Shown piece by piece: positions 29,901 to 43,031 of a stretch of 64,000 nt of DNA. The DNA is taken from contig KB308144.1 in assembly GCA_000328365.1 (NCBI GenBank), forward strand, positions 62,221-126,220, in the 5' to 3' direction. This stretch comes from Capitella teleta. Its lineage: Eukaryota > Annelida > Polychaeta > Capitellidae. Positions within the stretch are counted from its first letter, which is position 1. Each line of letters begins with the position of its first letter. The notes beneath the pieces were generated by a model. The model saw only the letters and a list, made by a program, of their open reading frames with translations, made no database searches and had not been told where the DNA came from. The position numbers were made by a program, and so were the translations under genes.

Positions 29901-31607
29901 AAGCATCCATCTTCGCCTTCAATGCTTCTGCCACTCGATCAGACGACAAATCGGGTTAGGCATCTTGATCAATCAGACCGCTATTAAACGTCGCCTGCGA
30001 AATGTAGCACTTTCAGCTCCGCCCTGCTGCTCTATTCGATCCTCACAAATATAGACGACGGTACAAAGCCGCTTTCAATTTCAGCAAATCCTCTGCCCTC
30101 AAGTGGTGTCTCAATTTTTTTTTTCTATCTCTTTCGTTTGGGTCTTCATAAGCTTATAGATATCGAAGCATCCCATGTAACTCTTCGAGAGACCATACAC
30201 ATCTCCTTATCTTACATTTCGCCTAATTCTGGATCGCACTGCAACTCCGTCTTCGCACCCTCACCCCCGCCACCCGCCACCCCTCACCCCCAATGGCGAA
30301 AGCCGCGTATCAATATCCCCCGCAAAAATATTTGCTGGCTGCCAGTCGAGTGTTGATTTTCATAACACAATCGGCATAAAGGCTTTTCCGCTGGTTCCTC
30401 AGAATTTACGGCCGCATCTATACGTCTCAGAGGAATCGTTGTCATGGGTGAATGGTTGCCATGGTGACGTGTGACCGGAAGTGACGCAATCGTTATTACA
30501 ATATACGCTTCCGCTTGGTGTTAGACCAAAGCGGTAATCACAACATCAATGTTTTATTCATTGATCGGATGTTGATGAATTTTAACTTATTTCTTTGGCT
30601 ATATATGGCCTGTTGCCCAAATCGTGGGGCCACCAACTTCTTGGTTGTTTTCCTATCGGCATGATCTCACCCACATCCTCATGTGATTGACTGTCGCATC
30701 TCATCGAGAGGATAATCCCTCACTCGACTCAATCCCGGGTGAATCATGCTCCAAGATCCGGGAACAACCGCAACAGTCATCGTTGGCCTTTAAACTTTAT
30801 AGCACCCCGCGACATGCGACCAATTTGGCGAAAAACACGGGATTGGAACCGCCCCCTTGCGTTCGACGTCCGCGGAGGGCACGGTTCACCCTCCTACTGA
30901 CCGGTTTGACCCCCAGGGCAGGATGAGCCCCCAAGGAGGACGAGTGCCTTCATAATCGCCGGCATTAAGATCAGATGAGGGGCGTGCGATGGGTGTTTTT
31001 ATCCGAAATCGATCGAGATCAGCGCAAAGTCATGAATCCGGAACATACGGCTCGTGCAGGCTTCTCGACTTATAAGGCGCGCATGAAATATGACTTCTTT
31101 TATGGACATCCCGGGCTGAACTTCATCACGATTGATGGGAGAGATATTGGAGAGGAACTGGAGAGGAATTGGAGAGCAGCGGAGAGCAGTGCCCTGGGAG
31201 TTACGGTGTATAGGCGCTATACATATAATGTATGCAAATGTATAGAGATATGCCGCACAATCAGTTTTGCTTAATCCGTGAGATGCTATCGATGGAATGG
31301 GGATCACGTGGTTGTCATGTGATCTGTGTCTGTGGCGACACCTGGTGAAATAGAGATGCAAACATCAAAATGATGATCGAAGGGGAGCGGAGAAAAGGGG
31401 GAAGGGCGAATGGGGTGGCTGTGGCGTTTGTCATTGTTCTCCAAATGCTCGTTTATAGTGCTAAAAAAAAAGGCATGGTAAAAAATAACATGATTTGTAA
31501 GATAGGATATAGAGGTGGGAGAGGAGGTGTATGGTGGAGAAGGGGGTGGGGGAGGGGGTGGAGATGGATTTGAGGGCGAGGAGGAATTGGATTAGTGGCG
31601 CGGTTGT

Positions 31608-31690
31608 GAGAGGTGATGACCGAATGGTTAGCGCTATAGCCACTGGAGGTTCGAAGCCAGCTACCAGCGAGCCAGTCCTCGGATAAGTAG
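31608..31690 (+). mobile_element. tRNA-like SINE head or tRNA pseudogene
   Basis: A pol-III A-box-like stretch (TGACCGAATGGTTAGCGC, near 31617) and a B box (GGTTCGAAGCC, 31648-31658) have tRNA-like spacing. The anticodon arm does not fold correctly, so it is not a working tRNA. It looks like the 5' head of a tRNA-derived SINE. Confidence 0.5.
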
Positions 31691-33439
31691 TAAATTGTCT
31701 CACTTGAATGTGTTTACTTTACAATTGATTGATGCTACAAGTATGTACTGTTAACCCTTTGAATTTAAAAGCCAGAAACGCGTGCTATTAGATTCAAAGC
31801 TACAGTGAATATGTCGCATGTAAAGGGGCTTTGAATGCATTGTTAGGAATTAATTCCTGCTATACATATCCCACTCGCAATCACGAATAATTATGATAAT
31901 GCTAACGACCAGAATTTAATATTGCATACATGCGCATAAATTATACATATACTTGGTCGTGAATGATATACCAGTACTAATTACGCACTATGAATGTACT
32001 ACGCTACTTGCATTGTTTGGCAGAACTTTTTTAATGGCAAACTAACAATCAATCATTTAATTGCAAGCAAACACACAAACACCTTAAAGGAAATGACCTG
32101 AAGTTTGAAGCTTTCTTCAAAGTCCGCAGGGGAATCCCCTGACGTCACAGCTGCATTTATATAAGTATAATCACATAATTAAAGATTGGATCAAAACATC
32201 CACAGGGAGATATACGCTCAGCGGGATCAGTCTGTCGATGTTTTCGTATTCCGTCAGCGTGTAACTGTTTCACCGAGGATATTTCCTAAAGAGATTGGCT
32301 TCTAGCTGATCGATGCCCAAGTAGAAACAGTTTGTACTGGGGGTGTGCGACACCGGGGTAAATGGGGCTAGGGGGTTACAGCATCCCTGGGTGATGTATA
32401 AAGGATGGGATCCCCAGTGTGGTTAAAATGAATGAAAACACTCGGTTACTTATAACATAGATGGAATTTAAGAGCCGCGGACACGAAAAGTGCATTAGAC
32501 GAATGTTGGCTCTGACCGCGTGTTTGCTGAAGTCCATTCAACAATGGGCGCTTTTTACGGCCACTCTATTCTTCAGGGTGAGAGCGGCAGAGAGCATGGA
32601 AGAACGAGGAGGAGTTGCTTGTGACTCTCGTGACTCAGTTACTTATTGTGACTGAACACCTTGAGGAGGATGTTATTACTGTATACACAGTGATTGCAGT
32701 GGCTATAATCTCCATTTGACTTCAATATGCAGCAAATATGAATGATGAAAATCTCACAAGGAAGTATCATGCATGCAAATATTGCAAACAAAATTCTAAA
32801 GCATTTGTAATAAAATATTGTATCACTCCTGCATGATAACTCATCCTTGAACACGTAGCTAAGAGACCTCGGTGTTTTTGTTTTGCCTTTGCATGTTCCA
32901 TAAAAAAAGGCAGTGGGAGGGGGAGGGGGATGCGTTTAGGGGTGCAAGTGCGAGCAATGGAGGACGCATGGCCGCTGATTCGTGGAGCTCTATTCGCCAT
33001 TTGTGGCACAGCGCAAAACAATCATACACCAGCATTTATAATGCATGTATGTAATGGCTGCACCATTGTGTAGTGTGAGCTTGGCATGAATGCATGCAGA
33101 GCACATTGGATTGAATACAAAGATCAACTTTCCTCTCTCCCTTTGGATTCCCTCGTGTGATTCGGGTTGCAAACCTCGTCTTTTCAACCCTCAAGCCGAC
33201 ACCAATGTGTCAGCTGGCTCAAGTACCAAAGTGTTCTATTGTAACAGTGCCACGGGATGCACTCTTTCAGAGTTGTGGGTATATGTGTATGCAGATTCGT
33301 GGATTGCCGACTATGCAGTCAACAGACTGAATCCCTTTAAGAGCGTTGACTGATTTAAACAGACGAAGACAAACGACTCTAGATCAGCGCACACTCGTGA
33401 TCACCCAATCCTCATCTCGCTTCATTATCACCATTTTTA

Positions 33440-34371
33440 ACGCCACACTTTCACTACGAGCGCATGCGCGATGACCTGTGACCCGCGCGGGAGGCGTGGT
33501 TTATGGTTTGATTGACACCGCGAGTCTTGAACGCGGCACGAGAGCGCACGGTGGAAGCGGCTGCATTTCATCCATGAACGCCAGAGTACGAGGAAGGATC
33601 GGAATTGCGGAATTGTGATCGCAATCTTATCTCGCTAATGTCCTCATCTATATGTATATGGAGATATAAATTGCTGTTCCCTCTCACATTCGGCGTTTGA
33701 TCGCGGCAGGCGAGTGACGGACTTCGGAAGAGGTGGGTTTGCGTTTTGTCTTATTGCAGCTTAGCGTCGGCTAGGCGCCTCTGGGGGACTCTGGGGTTAA
33801 TCGGGTGTCTTGGCCCCATTCGGAGGCCCCCCTCGAGGCCCACATTGCGCCCTAAAGATCCTTGTGGATGCGCCTTCCCGTGACTCAGTGAGCGGCGGTT
33901 ACCCGGCGGCCAGACCCTTGAATCATTACAAGCATTGAGTCATTGGCTATCGAATTGTCCACTATAGCGCTGTATGCCACTTGTGGTCTCTCCAGCGAAT
34001 CAAAGCTGTGTGCATCAGTACATGACAGAGCAGCAGCTGTGATACATGCAAGTGAGTGGGATATCGCTTTCGTTCGGACAACTGCAATCTCCTCTCTGAA
34101 AGGTAATCTACAAAGAAAAAGCAAACAGAATCCGCGCAGTTCCAGGTGCGCAGGGGATGGTTTGCCGGCGAAATATCATTGGAGATGCATGCCGCCCTCC
34201 GGGGTATGCGATAAGCGATACAAGAACACGCTGACACGCGATCTCTGCAAGGATAGCAGTCTTAACAGACTCTCTAAACGAACTAATGTTTTTCCCTCTC
34301 TCACACTCTCAGCGTGTTATAACCGCGTGCTGCCTGTCAAAATAATTCTATAATCACTTTTTCCAAACAGA
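33440..34371 (+). promoter_or_regulatory. Protocadherin promoter, 5' UTR exon and intron (candidate)
   Basis: A GC-rich island with an NRF1-like GCGCATGCGCG (near 33461) precedes the gene. A plausible donor (GAAGAG|GTGGGT, near 33732) and a clear acceptor (TTTTTCCAAACAG, ending 34370) suggest a non-coding first exon and an intron directly before the coding exon. Transcript ends cannot be fixed from sequence. Confidence 0.4.
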
Positions 34372-34379
34372 TCGTTGCC

Positions 34380-34394
34380 ATGGTTACAAGATGA
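34380..34394 (+). promoter_or_regulatory. Four-codon uORF overlapping the protocadherin start (ATGA)
   Basis: ATG GTT ACA AGA TGA lies in strong context (GCCATGG), and its stop overlaps the main ATG by two bases (ATGA). Ribosomes would have to leak past it or re-initiate. Confidence 0.6.
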
Positions 34395-37300
34395 CGCTGG
34401 TCCTCACGTTGCTTCTCCTCGCCATCTTGCACCCCAGCCACGCGCTCCTGCACTACGAGGTGGTCGAGGAAGGTCCGGCTAGAAGCTTCTATCGCAATAT
34501 CGTCACAGAGAGCGGCCTCGACCTTCGATATGACGACGCTATGCTGCGAGAGCTGACCTTGGCGTTCCTCAGCGTCAATAAGGAGGTTGAGCTCTTCGAC
34601 CTCCGCGATGGCATCCTGGAGAACAACCAGCCCATCGACAGAGACCTTCTCTGTCCGAACCAAGAACGCTGCTCTATAGAACTCGCCATCGCTGTTCAAC
34701 CGTCGCAATTCTTCGAGCGAATTTCGATCCGGATCGACCTCCTGGACCTGAATGACCACGCCCCGGAATTCCCGGAACCCCGGATTGTTCGGCGGATTTC
34801 TGAGAATGCCAGGAACGGTGTCCTGTTTCCGCTACAGGGGGCACAAGATCCAGATAGCCCGGATAACGGAGTAGCGCAATACCACCTCGCTTCTTCGTCC
34901 GATAAGTTCAGCTTGAAAGTTTCGCGTGAACTCGGTGGTTCCTTTGACCTTCAGCTTGTCTTGAAAGGAAAACTGGATCGCGAGCAGCAGGATTTCTATC
35001 AGTTGCAAGTGCTATCCTTCGACGGAGGCCAACCGTCGAGATCAGGCTCTGTTGTCATCGACATCGTCGTTGATGACGTCAATGATAACAACCCTGCTTT
35101 CGAATTCACCAGCTACAATGTTGAAGTCGCTGAAGATCTACCATTGAACTGGACAGTGGCTAATGTATATGCCAGTGACCCAGATGAAGGCGCTAACGGT
35201 GAGGTCATTTACTCGTTCACCCCTAAAACTGAGCAACTTTACGGCCATCTCTTCGAGATCAGCCCGAAACATGGAAAAATTGTGTTGAAATCGCACCTGG
35301 ATTACGAGACCTATCAGAGCATAACCCTGGGAGTGATCGCCGAGGACCAAGGCATCAATTCGGTGCCCATGCAAACTATTGTGGTCATCAACATATTGGA
35401 CATTAACGACAATGCCCCTGTTATTACCTTGAATGAACACAATGCCGTTAGTGACACCGCTGTGCAGATCCCCGAGCATTCTCCACGTGACATGTTCGTG
35501 GCACATTTGACAGTTGAAGATCCAGACGTCGGCGAGGATGGCGTCCGGTGCTCCATGGATAGTGACCACTTCACATTGGTCAAGATGTACAGTCAAGATT
35601 TCAAGGTGGTGACGTCACAAGTTATTGACCGTGAGGTGACGGACCGTAGGGTCATTGAGAGTTTTCTTCTGGTTGTCGAGTGCGTCGACCAGGGAGCTCA
35701 GAGCAAACGCTCTGTCTTCAATCTCACAGTGCTCATTTCGGACATCAATGACCATGCCCCCAGATTCCAGGAGTCATCCTTCAATGTGTCGATCAAGGAG
35801 AACAACCAACCAATGGCCTTCATCACCAGGACATACGCGTTAGATCCCGACGCAGGGAACAACGGTTCGATCACTTACATGATCCAAGGGGATCGAGAGG
35901 GACGCTTCAGGATCGACCCGGTCACTGGGGTCATCACAGCGGCCCAGGTCTTTGACCGGGAGGAGGTTGACCTGTTCGAGTTCGAGGTGGTGGCGCAGGA
36001 CCACGGCGTGGACCCAAGGTTCAGCAAAGCAAAAGTCGCTGTTCATATACTGGACGAAGAAGATGAACCACCAAAGTTCATCCAACCAAGATATACTTTC
36101 GAGGTGCACGAGAATATCCCACCACAGACTGAAGTCGGTGTCGTACAAGCTATAGACAGGGATCTTCCTCCGAATAACCGCTTCATGTTTCACCTGGACA
36201 CTCCGAACGAAGCCTTTAGGATGGATTCATCGACCGGACGCTTGTTCACAACGAAAAGTTTAGACCGAGAAGAAAAAAGTGTTCACACGTTCGCAGTTGT
36301 TGCTCAAAGTGATACGATTCCACCTCTGACAGACAAGGTCACCGTGACCGTAGTGGTGGCCGATCGAAACGATAACGACCCTGAGGTATTGTTCCCATCC
36401 CTGGGAAACGACACGGTGTCCATCGGTAGTACTGCCCCACTTGGTCATTTAGTAGCCACAGTGGACGCTCACGACGTCGACTGCGATGACCAGTGCCGAT
36501 TGACCTACTCTATTTTGTCAGGGGCCGACCGCGGAGAATTTGTTATTCGACCCAATACAGGTGAAATCCTAGTCAACGCTGATTTGGACTCATACGCCGA
36601 GAAAGAATATACACTGGTCATCCGCGTCAGTGACAACGGGGACCCAGAGAGACTGACCAGCTCGTCGTTGGTCATCCAATTGACCAAGAGCGTGGTTTCC
36701 CCGCAGGCAAGTCGAGCAGGTGTGGCGTTGTCCAGCACTCACCTGGCCATCATCGTCGGGGTCATCCTGGGCTGCCTGCTCATCGCGTCCACCCTGGTCA
36801 TTGCAATCCTGGTCATTAGACGCAAAAACAAAATGGCTGCCACTAAGCCCCCCGCAGCTCAAGGTCAGTTGTACTGGCCGCGATCAGCTGACCTGAGTAC
36901 TATGCCGAGTGCTGGGTCAGTGAGCCCAACAGATTCGGAACGGAGCGGCAATCTTATTGTTCCCAGAGACATCACGCTGCAAGGAGAAGACTCCGTCGCG
37001 GCTAAGCTGGCTGAGCTGGCTGAACATGCCGCATTTATTAAGGTGAGATTTATAACCACGACTACAGTAATATCAATTTCAAAAACACCATTTCCGGAAA
37101 CACTCGGATAACTCCGGAAGCGTTCGGCTCTCTCTGAGCACCTAGCCATACAAGTACCTGGGATTCTTTACTACCATTAAGACAATGAGATATAATGGAC
37201 AAAGAGAGATTCTGGGAGGGGAGGGGGGATCAGAAGGCCAATCTGATGATGCTATGCGGCCATAAAAGATCCGCGTTGCATCCTTTTATGACTCGGATGC

Positions 37301-39226
37301 ACACAACTTTATCGCGTGTTTGACCTCTTCATCATCATCATCGTGATTGTTAAGAAGCCTGTCGATCACGTGCAAATAACGTAATCGACAACAAGATTTA
37401 TGAACTTTTAATCAAACCAGATGATAATTACAGCATGAGCAATTTTCGCTTCTCGCTAGAGAATTCATTGAGTGCAGTACTGTTTTCCTGACCGGATTGT
37501 GCGTTAACGGATAACCAGAGTTGAAGAGCAAAGACACACAGTTAAAGGGATCTGTACAGACGGTATCAATATAGGCACAACAAAGGGCGTAATGCACTCT
37601 TTTGACATGTGCTTCGCTTTCGATGAATAGATGTTGTAGCAAAAATGGTTTAGTTGATATTTATCTTTGCTTGGGATGAATCACCAAGAAAAATAAAAAC
37701 TGCATTATTTTGCGGTAACGTAATCTCTGTTACCCGGGGGTGTTTGATTGAAGGTAAGATTGAGGAGTATCGTGATGCATATGTCTGTGTACTGTCTGAA
37801 GATGACGAGGAGGAAAAAGGAGGTGGAGGTGGAGTTGGAGGTGGAGGTGTTCTGCGTTTTGAGAGTCGATCAATCAGTTGCATAATCAGCGAATGACAGA
37901 TCGTAATTAGCGACCTTCATTTGATGTATTTAGGGTCAGATGGAGGTACCAGGGACACCTCCTTTGATGCTCGACCGCAGTCCGCGGTTCGATACGAAAT
38001 AGCCATGCAATTGGTGTTTGAAAAAAATCCCGAGATTACCGAGGATTTCCGAAGAATAAATGCAAGTTGTAGGAATGCACCCCGATATTGTTGGTGTGCA
38101 TAATGAGACATGCAGGGTGTATTGTGAGGGATTGTTTAACATAAGAATACTACCATTGTATGCTAATCTTATACAGGTATGCGAATGGTACATGCAGGTA
38201 TCATTTCTGTGAATTCAACCCGCCTCTCTTTTGTTGTCTTTGAGAAGTTATAATTATGGGCAATTCCTGGTGTTATTAGACTCGATGCGCCATATTGTCT
38301 CGAGTAGCAGATGGCGCACACAGAGAGTTCTGTGGGTGACACGCGATACATGACAGCAGACTGAGGTCGCTTCATGTTTTGTTGTTGCTATTTTGTTCAG
38401 AATTATTGTTCGCGGAAGTCCTTCTTTGAGTCAGTGGGTGTCGCCACCCTGCGTTTAATTATAGAAGTAAGAATCATCTGATGCGAACTCCATATTCAGT
38501 GCAGAGATTATGAATACCGAAATATAGAGTTGTAAGAGAGATAATGACTATCTACTTTCATGGCATATGAAAGAATGTTTTCCATAATTACGTGAGAAAA
38601 ATTTTACTGTACACATCTGTACGGATGTGTATCTGCATACAAAGACACCGGAGTACTAGCTTGGATAGTACGTACACGATCATGTGCGTTGCTTTATCAT
38701 TGAAGTGCGTTATGATTGAGGCATAATACATTATTATTGCAGCCCAAGTTGGCTGTTCTGCACCCCCCTCCCCTGAACGGCAGGAGGACCCCCGTGCTTC
38801 CACCCGAAGATCCCACAAACAACGCACATTCAAATGGTAAACAGTAAACTATGATATAACCAATGGGTAATAATCATTAAGGTTCCTTTTGTTGCAGGTT
38901 CTTCTCCGCTTCCTGTGAAAACCTTCCACAGTCCAGTTCCAGGTCAAAGACCTTCTAGCACTTCACCCAGAAAGTTAGAAAGCTTCACCGATTGGCTTCA
39001 CGCGGAGAGCTTCCATCTGAAACAAGAAGGCCACTCATACCACGTGACGGACAAAGATAAAAAGTCCGTAAGGTTCCACGCGCGGCCACCAGGTGGCAGC
39101 AGCGTCTCGACGCTTTCCAGCACCGGAAGTGACGCAGATTACCCTTCCCTTCCAGCAGACGCTTCGCAAATCATGAGTGATTCGAAATATCCTCCGTATA
39201 ATTCGAAGCTTGGCAGTCTAGTTTGA
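34391..39226 (+). CDS. Delta-type protocadherin with 7 cadherin repeats (3 coding exons)
   Basis: A type-I membrane adhesion protein. Coding exons are 34391-37042, 38743-38836 and 38898-39226 (phases 0, 1), giving about 1024 residues. Residues 1-18 are a signal peptide. Seven extracellular cadherin repeats follow; their ends are marked by LDLNDHAPEF (about 120), VDDVNDNNPAF (230), LDINDNAPVI (338), ISDINDHAPRF (452), LDEEDEPPKF (557) and ADRNDNDPEV (660), and the seventh repeat precedes the membrane span (about 783-808), which is followed by RRKNK. One exon encodes the whole ectodomain and span, as is typical of protocadherins; seven repeats match the delta-1 class (PCDH1/7/9/11 type). The cytoplasmic tail is Ser/Pro-rich, with DWLHAESFHLKQEGHSYHV. 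Reading through the first donor would add 22 residues before a stop, a possible short-tail isoform. An alternative start cannot be excluded, but this ATG gives the signal peptide. Confidence 0.92.
37043..38742 (+). other. Protocadherin intron between ectodomain and tail exons
   Basis: The 1.7-kb intron begins AAG|GTGAGA and ends TTATTATTGCAG. No transposon is recognised. It contains a Gly/Glu-coding GGAGGTGGAG repeat near 37823 and one TGCGTTATGA motif (38707). A small alternative exon cannot be ruled out. Confidence 0.6.
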
Positions 39227-39371
39227 AATGTTTCGATAAATATTGAAGGCTTATTTAATATTTATTCATTATTAATTTCTTGCCAAATTATGTTAAATAC
39301 ATGTATTTTAGTGTGGATTGTGAGTGCTCGTGGTAAGGGCATAGCATTGCATTTTTTTGTTATTATGTGTG

Positions 39372-39377
39372 AATAAA
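39372..39377 (+). promoter_or_regulatory. Candidate protocadherin polyadenylation signal
   Basis: AATAAA about 145 bases after the protocadherin stop codon, in AT-rich sequence. Confidence 0.6.
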
Positions 39378-40942
39378 ATTGCCTTATAATTCATGCATAA
39401 AATCCGCGGTTTTTCACCGAACAGTTCCCCTGTTTTTAAAATGGTGGAATCTATAATTTGGTTATAATTATGATAATTAATAACTATTAATTATAATAAG
39501 ATTTGTTTTCTTTTTTTACTACGTTTGAAGCCTAAACGGGAAAAATCAATGCTCCCATAAATTTACGCTTGGGACAAACATGGGAAATTTATGAGCCAGT
39601 TTATTCAACTAAATAAAAATTTATGTAACAGTTACGGACACGATACTGATATTGATAGTTGATCATTATCAATTTGTTGTCATTTTATTGCTCAAAGTCA
39701 TCCATAAATTAATAAACATTGTGACGTCACGAGTGATAGCAAATCTCATGTCACGTGATAGTTTTTTGCTGTTTGTTAGGCGTAAATTATTCATAGATGC
39801 AGCGATGGTGAAGATGAGAATAAACTAATACATTGTCTTCATGTTTGATTGTACAGTGAGTTCAATGAATACTCATATTTGTTGCTATATGAGACCCGTT
39901 TGACCGCGATGCCATGCAATATTGTACCGCTATTCAAAATAATTGAAAGATGCAAAAACTACCTTTGGTGTTTGACACAGGCATTGATACAAACCCTTTA
40001 CGCGTCGACCATGCGTCATGCTGGAGCACGCGTTCACAATGGAAGATTGCATGACTCATCTCTTACGATAGCACTTATCGAAACCAAGATTACAGAAACC
40101 ACAAATTCTGCTGACTTAGCGAACACGAGAGAACGGAGAGATCATTTGGAGAGAAAGAAAATGTCTTCGAGGAGAAAAGCGATCCGTATCTGAATCCAGC
40201 CGTCTTATTTCCCAGCAAATACATTTGTTGCTACTTCGCGGAATGGTAATCCGGATCTGATTCCATTGGCTATTAAACGGATATCAGTGAGAGCTATTTG
40301 ATACTAAAACGCGGATTGCAAGACACGCATGCAGACAAATCTGACGGTGTTGTCTATGCAGTGGGCTCTCAAATACAATTAATCCGTTTATAAACGCTTA
40401 TAATTGTGTGGACAGTGTACCCATTTTGCGGAACCAGCACTCGTCACTTCAGCCAATGAGCGACGAGCCTCCATTGGTGATTCAGCAATGGCGACAATTG
40501 CATTCGTCGACCGAAATAATCTGAACATTCTCAGTTTGAAAAAGTGATATAATATGCAGGCCTATAATTATAATTTAGATTATACACAAATGATCGTTGA
40601 TATGAGGGTGCATCAATAGAAGCTTACGTTTATGTTGATTGCGAGCCACAGTCCATGTGTATTCATGCGCAGACAACCAGTCGCAGCGAACTGGGCGAAG
40701 TCAGTGCTGGAAAATGGAAGCCACAACACAAAGCAGTACAAAATATAGTAGCCCGCATTATATTCGCATATTTAAAGCCCTTCGCACCGTTTTGATTGTG
40801 GTAGCAAGTATTTTTAAGGGCCATTCGTTTTTCCTATTTAATCAAGACACTAAGTAGACAAATTTGCCTCTTGTTGCAGCACCCGAGCATGAATTAAATG
40901 AGCACTTAAAGATTCGATGGAAAGTATGGTGTAATACATATA

Positions 40943-41623
40943 CAGAGTGGGCCAAAAGTAGTTTATTCCATGTTAAAAGCAAAACTTTTAAAATTCATAA
41001 AATTGACCAATTATTCCTAAAAATAACTACCTGGCATGGATTGAATAAGTTATTGTGTGGCATTCGATATCTTTTGTGTAAAGATATCGAATAAAAAGGC
41101 GATTTTGAATGAGAGAGGATCATTTGAATGCGAGTGGTGAGGGATCGCGAAGAGAGCTAAATCAGATGAGCCTTAATTTGGACGATCATTAAGGATTATC
41201 TTCTCTAGTATGGCGCTTCAATAAAGCACTCTGAAGTATTCCGATTTTAAGAAATAAACTTTGATGCTGCAATAAAAACAACAGAACTCTCAAACAAAAT
41301 AATAGTACGAGAATGATGCATGCATTATGTATGCGTTCAATGAAACCTATCCATGGTCCAGGGCCCTGTTTGTCGCCAAAAGCGGAAATATCGTAGAATA
41401 CTGAGTACATTCTATTAAGTTAGATATAATCAGCATAAATATGTCAATGAAATTGTAATATAAATTATAGCAAAAGCAGCATGACATGTTAGACTAACCA
41501 CACCACTTATTTATCTTATTTTAGTGGGTTTTCACGCTGCGATCTGTTTTGTAACACATCAGAAATGCGCAGCGCCATTGAAAAGCATTGAGATTACATA
41601 TAGACTGCTTTTGGCCCACTCTA
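40943..41623. mobile_element. 681-bp mariner-like MITE
   Basis: The left end CAGAGTGGGCCAAAAGTAGT is mirrored at the right end by ACTGCTTTTGGCCCACTCTA; 18 of 20 bases agree in reverse complement. TA lies directly outside each end (40941-40942 and 41624-41625), the Tc1/mariner target duplication. No transposase is encoded. An internal perfect hairpin (ATTCGATATCTTT and its complement, about 41062-41092) is present. It is a non-autonomous copy. Confidence 0.85.
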
Positions 41624-43002
41624 TATAACATCGTATTGCTAATTCCAGAAGTTGTAATCAAGGCTGACATTTTTAATTGAATAATGGAAAAGTAAATACC
41701 TCATTGACGAAACCGCCAGTGCTTCGATCAGAAGAGACTGAGCGGTATGATTTTTGTCTCAGAAGAAACACGAATCAAAATATCGATTAATTCCACCTTT
41801 AAAACTGCTTTGTTAACTTCATTAACGCTGCGTCGATCGGTTTTCATCGACAGAGATCGATTGCTTGCCTCGTCACAATAATATGGAAACGAAGACATGA
41901 TTCCAATCTTACAACCTGCAGGCCCCATATATACAGAAAGGGAAATCTTATTGCATTCCTCACTCATCGATGCCATTTTTATTTCTCGTAATTATTGATG
42001 TCGCAATTTAAAATATAAATCGTGCCTGTTTTACATCAAAATCCTCAAAATTTAATGTTCATATGATGACACATAATCAGTGTTGCTATGGTAACCTGCA
42101 GAGCTTTCTTTTTGTGTTTTCACATTTCTTTAATCATTACTTCGCCATCGCCTTTTATTCCAATAAAGTGATATCTTGTACACTTGAGAAAAATTACGTA
42201 TTCCCATGAAAACATAGGCACCCTCAAAATCGCGAATTCTCGCTGGGAATCATAACGCACTTCAGTGACTATCTCGATTGAGAATATAGGGCCTCGCAGA
42301 ACCATGATAACCGTGGACATAGCGCTGTCACCTCTTGACTTGACTTGTTGGGTTTAAATATTAAGCAAAGCTCTTTTTGACCGTTGGTTAGTTGTTGTTA
42401 TGTTATTGGATTAGATGGAGTGTGAGTTTTAGATTTCACCTCGAAATTTCAAGAGCGTTTATTTCATTAAAAAAGCGTAATACCATATCAAACCAGGATA
42501 AATAACGAACATTTGAGAGCAGACATATTTTAGACACATTTCTACTACTATCGCATGCTGCCAAGTATACTAGATGGTAATCTGGATTTTAGGAGTTCGT
42601 CAGCATCGACAAAAAATTTCGGCCATATTCTGGCTAATTCCGAGCTAATTCCGATTATCCGAGCTAAACTACGCTCATGAACTCGGACCCAGCACGATCG
42701 CAATAGGAAAATATTGGAAAGCATAAAAACGGTAATTACTTGCGATATAACACATGCACGCGATCCGAGATAAGAGGACTTTTGTAACACTCTACGTAAG
42801 TTTTGAATATTATTCTTTACTTATACGTATATACTTGCAAATACACCTTTGAATCACCCTGTATGCTTAGCTTCGGCAAATTCCTGGTTAAGAATCGGGA
42901 AATCATGACGCACTCATTGCGTTATGTTTCGTGGAAAGATTCCAGTACACACACGTTTCACGTAATGTAGGCCTACGTTATGTTTGCATCTTGTTCCCTG
43001 CA

Positions 43003-43031
43003 GCAAAGAATTTGGCCTCCAAATTCTTTGC
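43003..43031. repeat. 13-bp inverted repeat
   Basis: GCAAAGAATTTGG (43003-43015) and its exact complement (43019-43031) around three bases; outer CTGCAG blocks lengthen the symmetry with one mismatch. Confidence 0.85.

Larger units (their letters stand above)
24426..33439. other. Intergenic desert between SLC22 and the protocadherin
   Basis: About 9 kb with no convincing coding exon. The open frames are short, unrecognised and lack consistent splice signals. The notable items are a possible promoter near 26.8 kb, an NRF1-like TGCGCATGCGCA-type site near 29583, a CRE palindrome at 32140 and a tRNA-like SINE head near 31.6 kb. No transposon coding sequence was recognised. Confidence 0.6.

Noticed and set aside
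35138-35596. Antisense 152-codon frame in the protocadherin exon
   Set aside because: A shadow of the strongly conserved cadherin repeats on the plus strand, with no similarity of its own.
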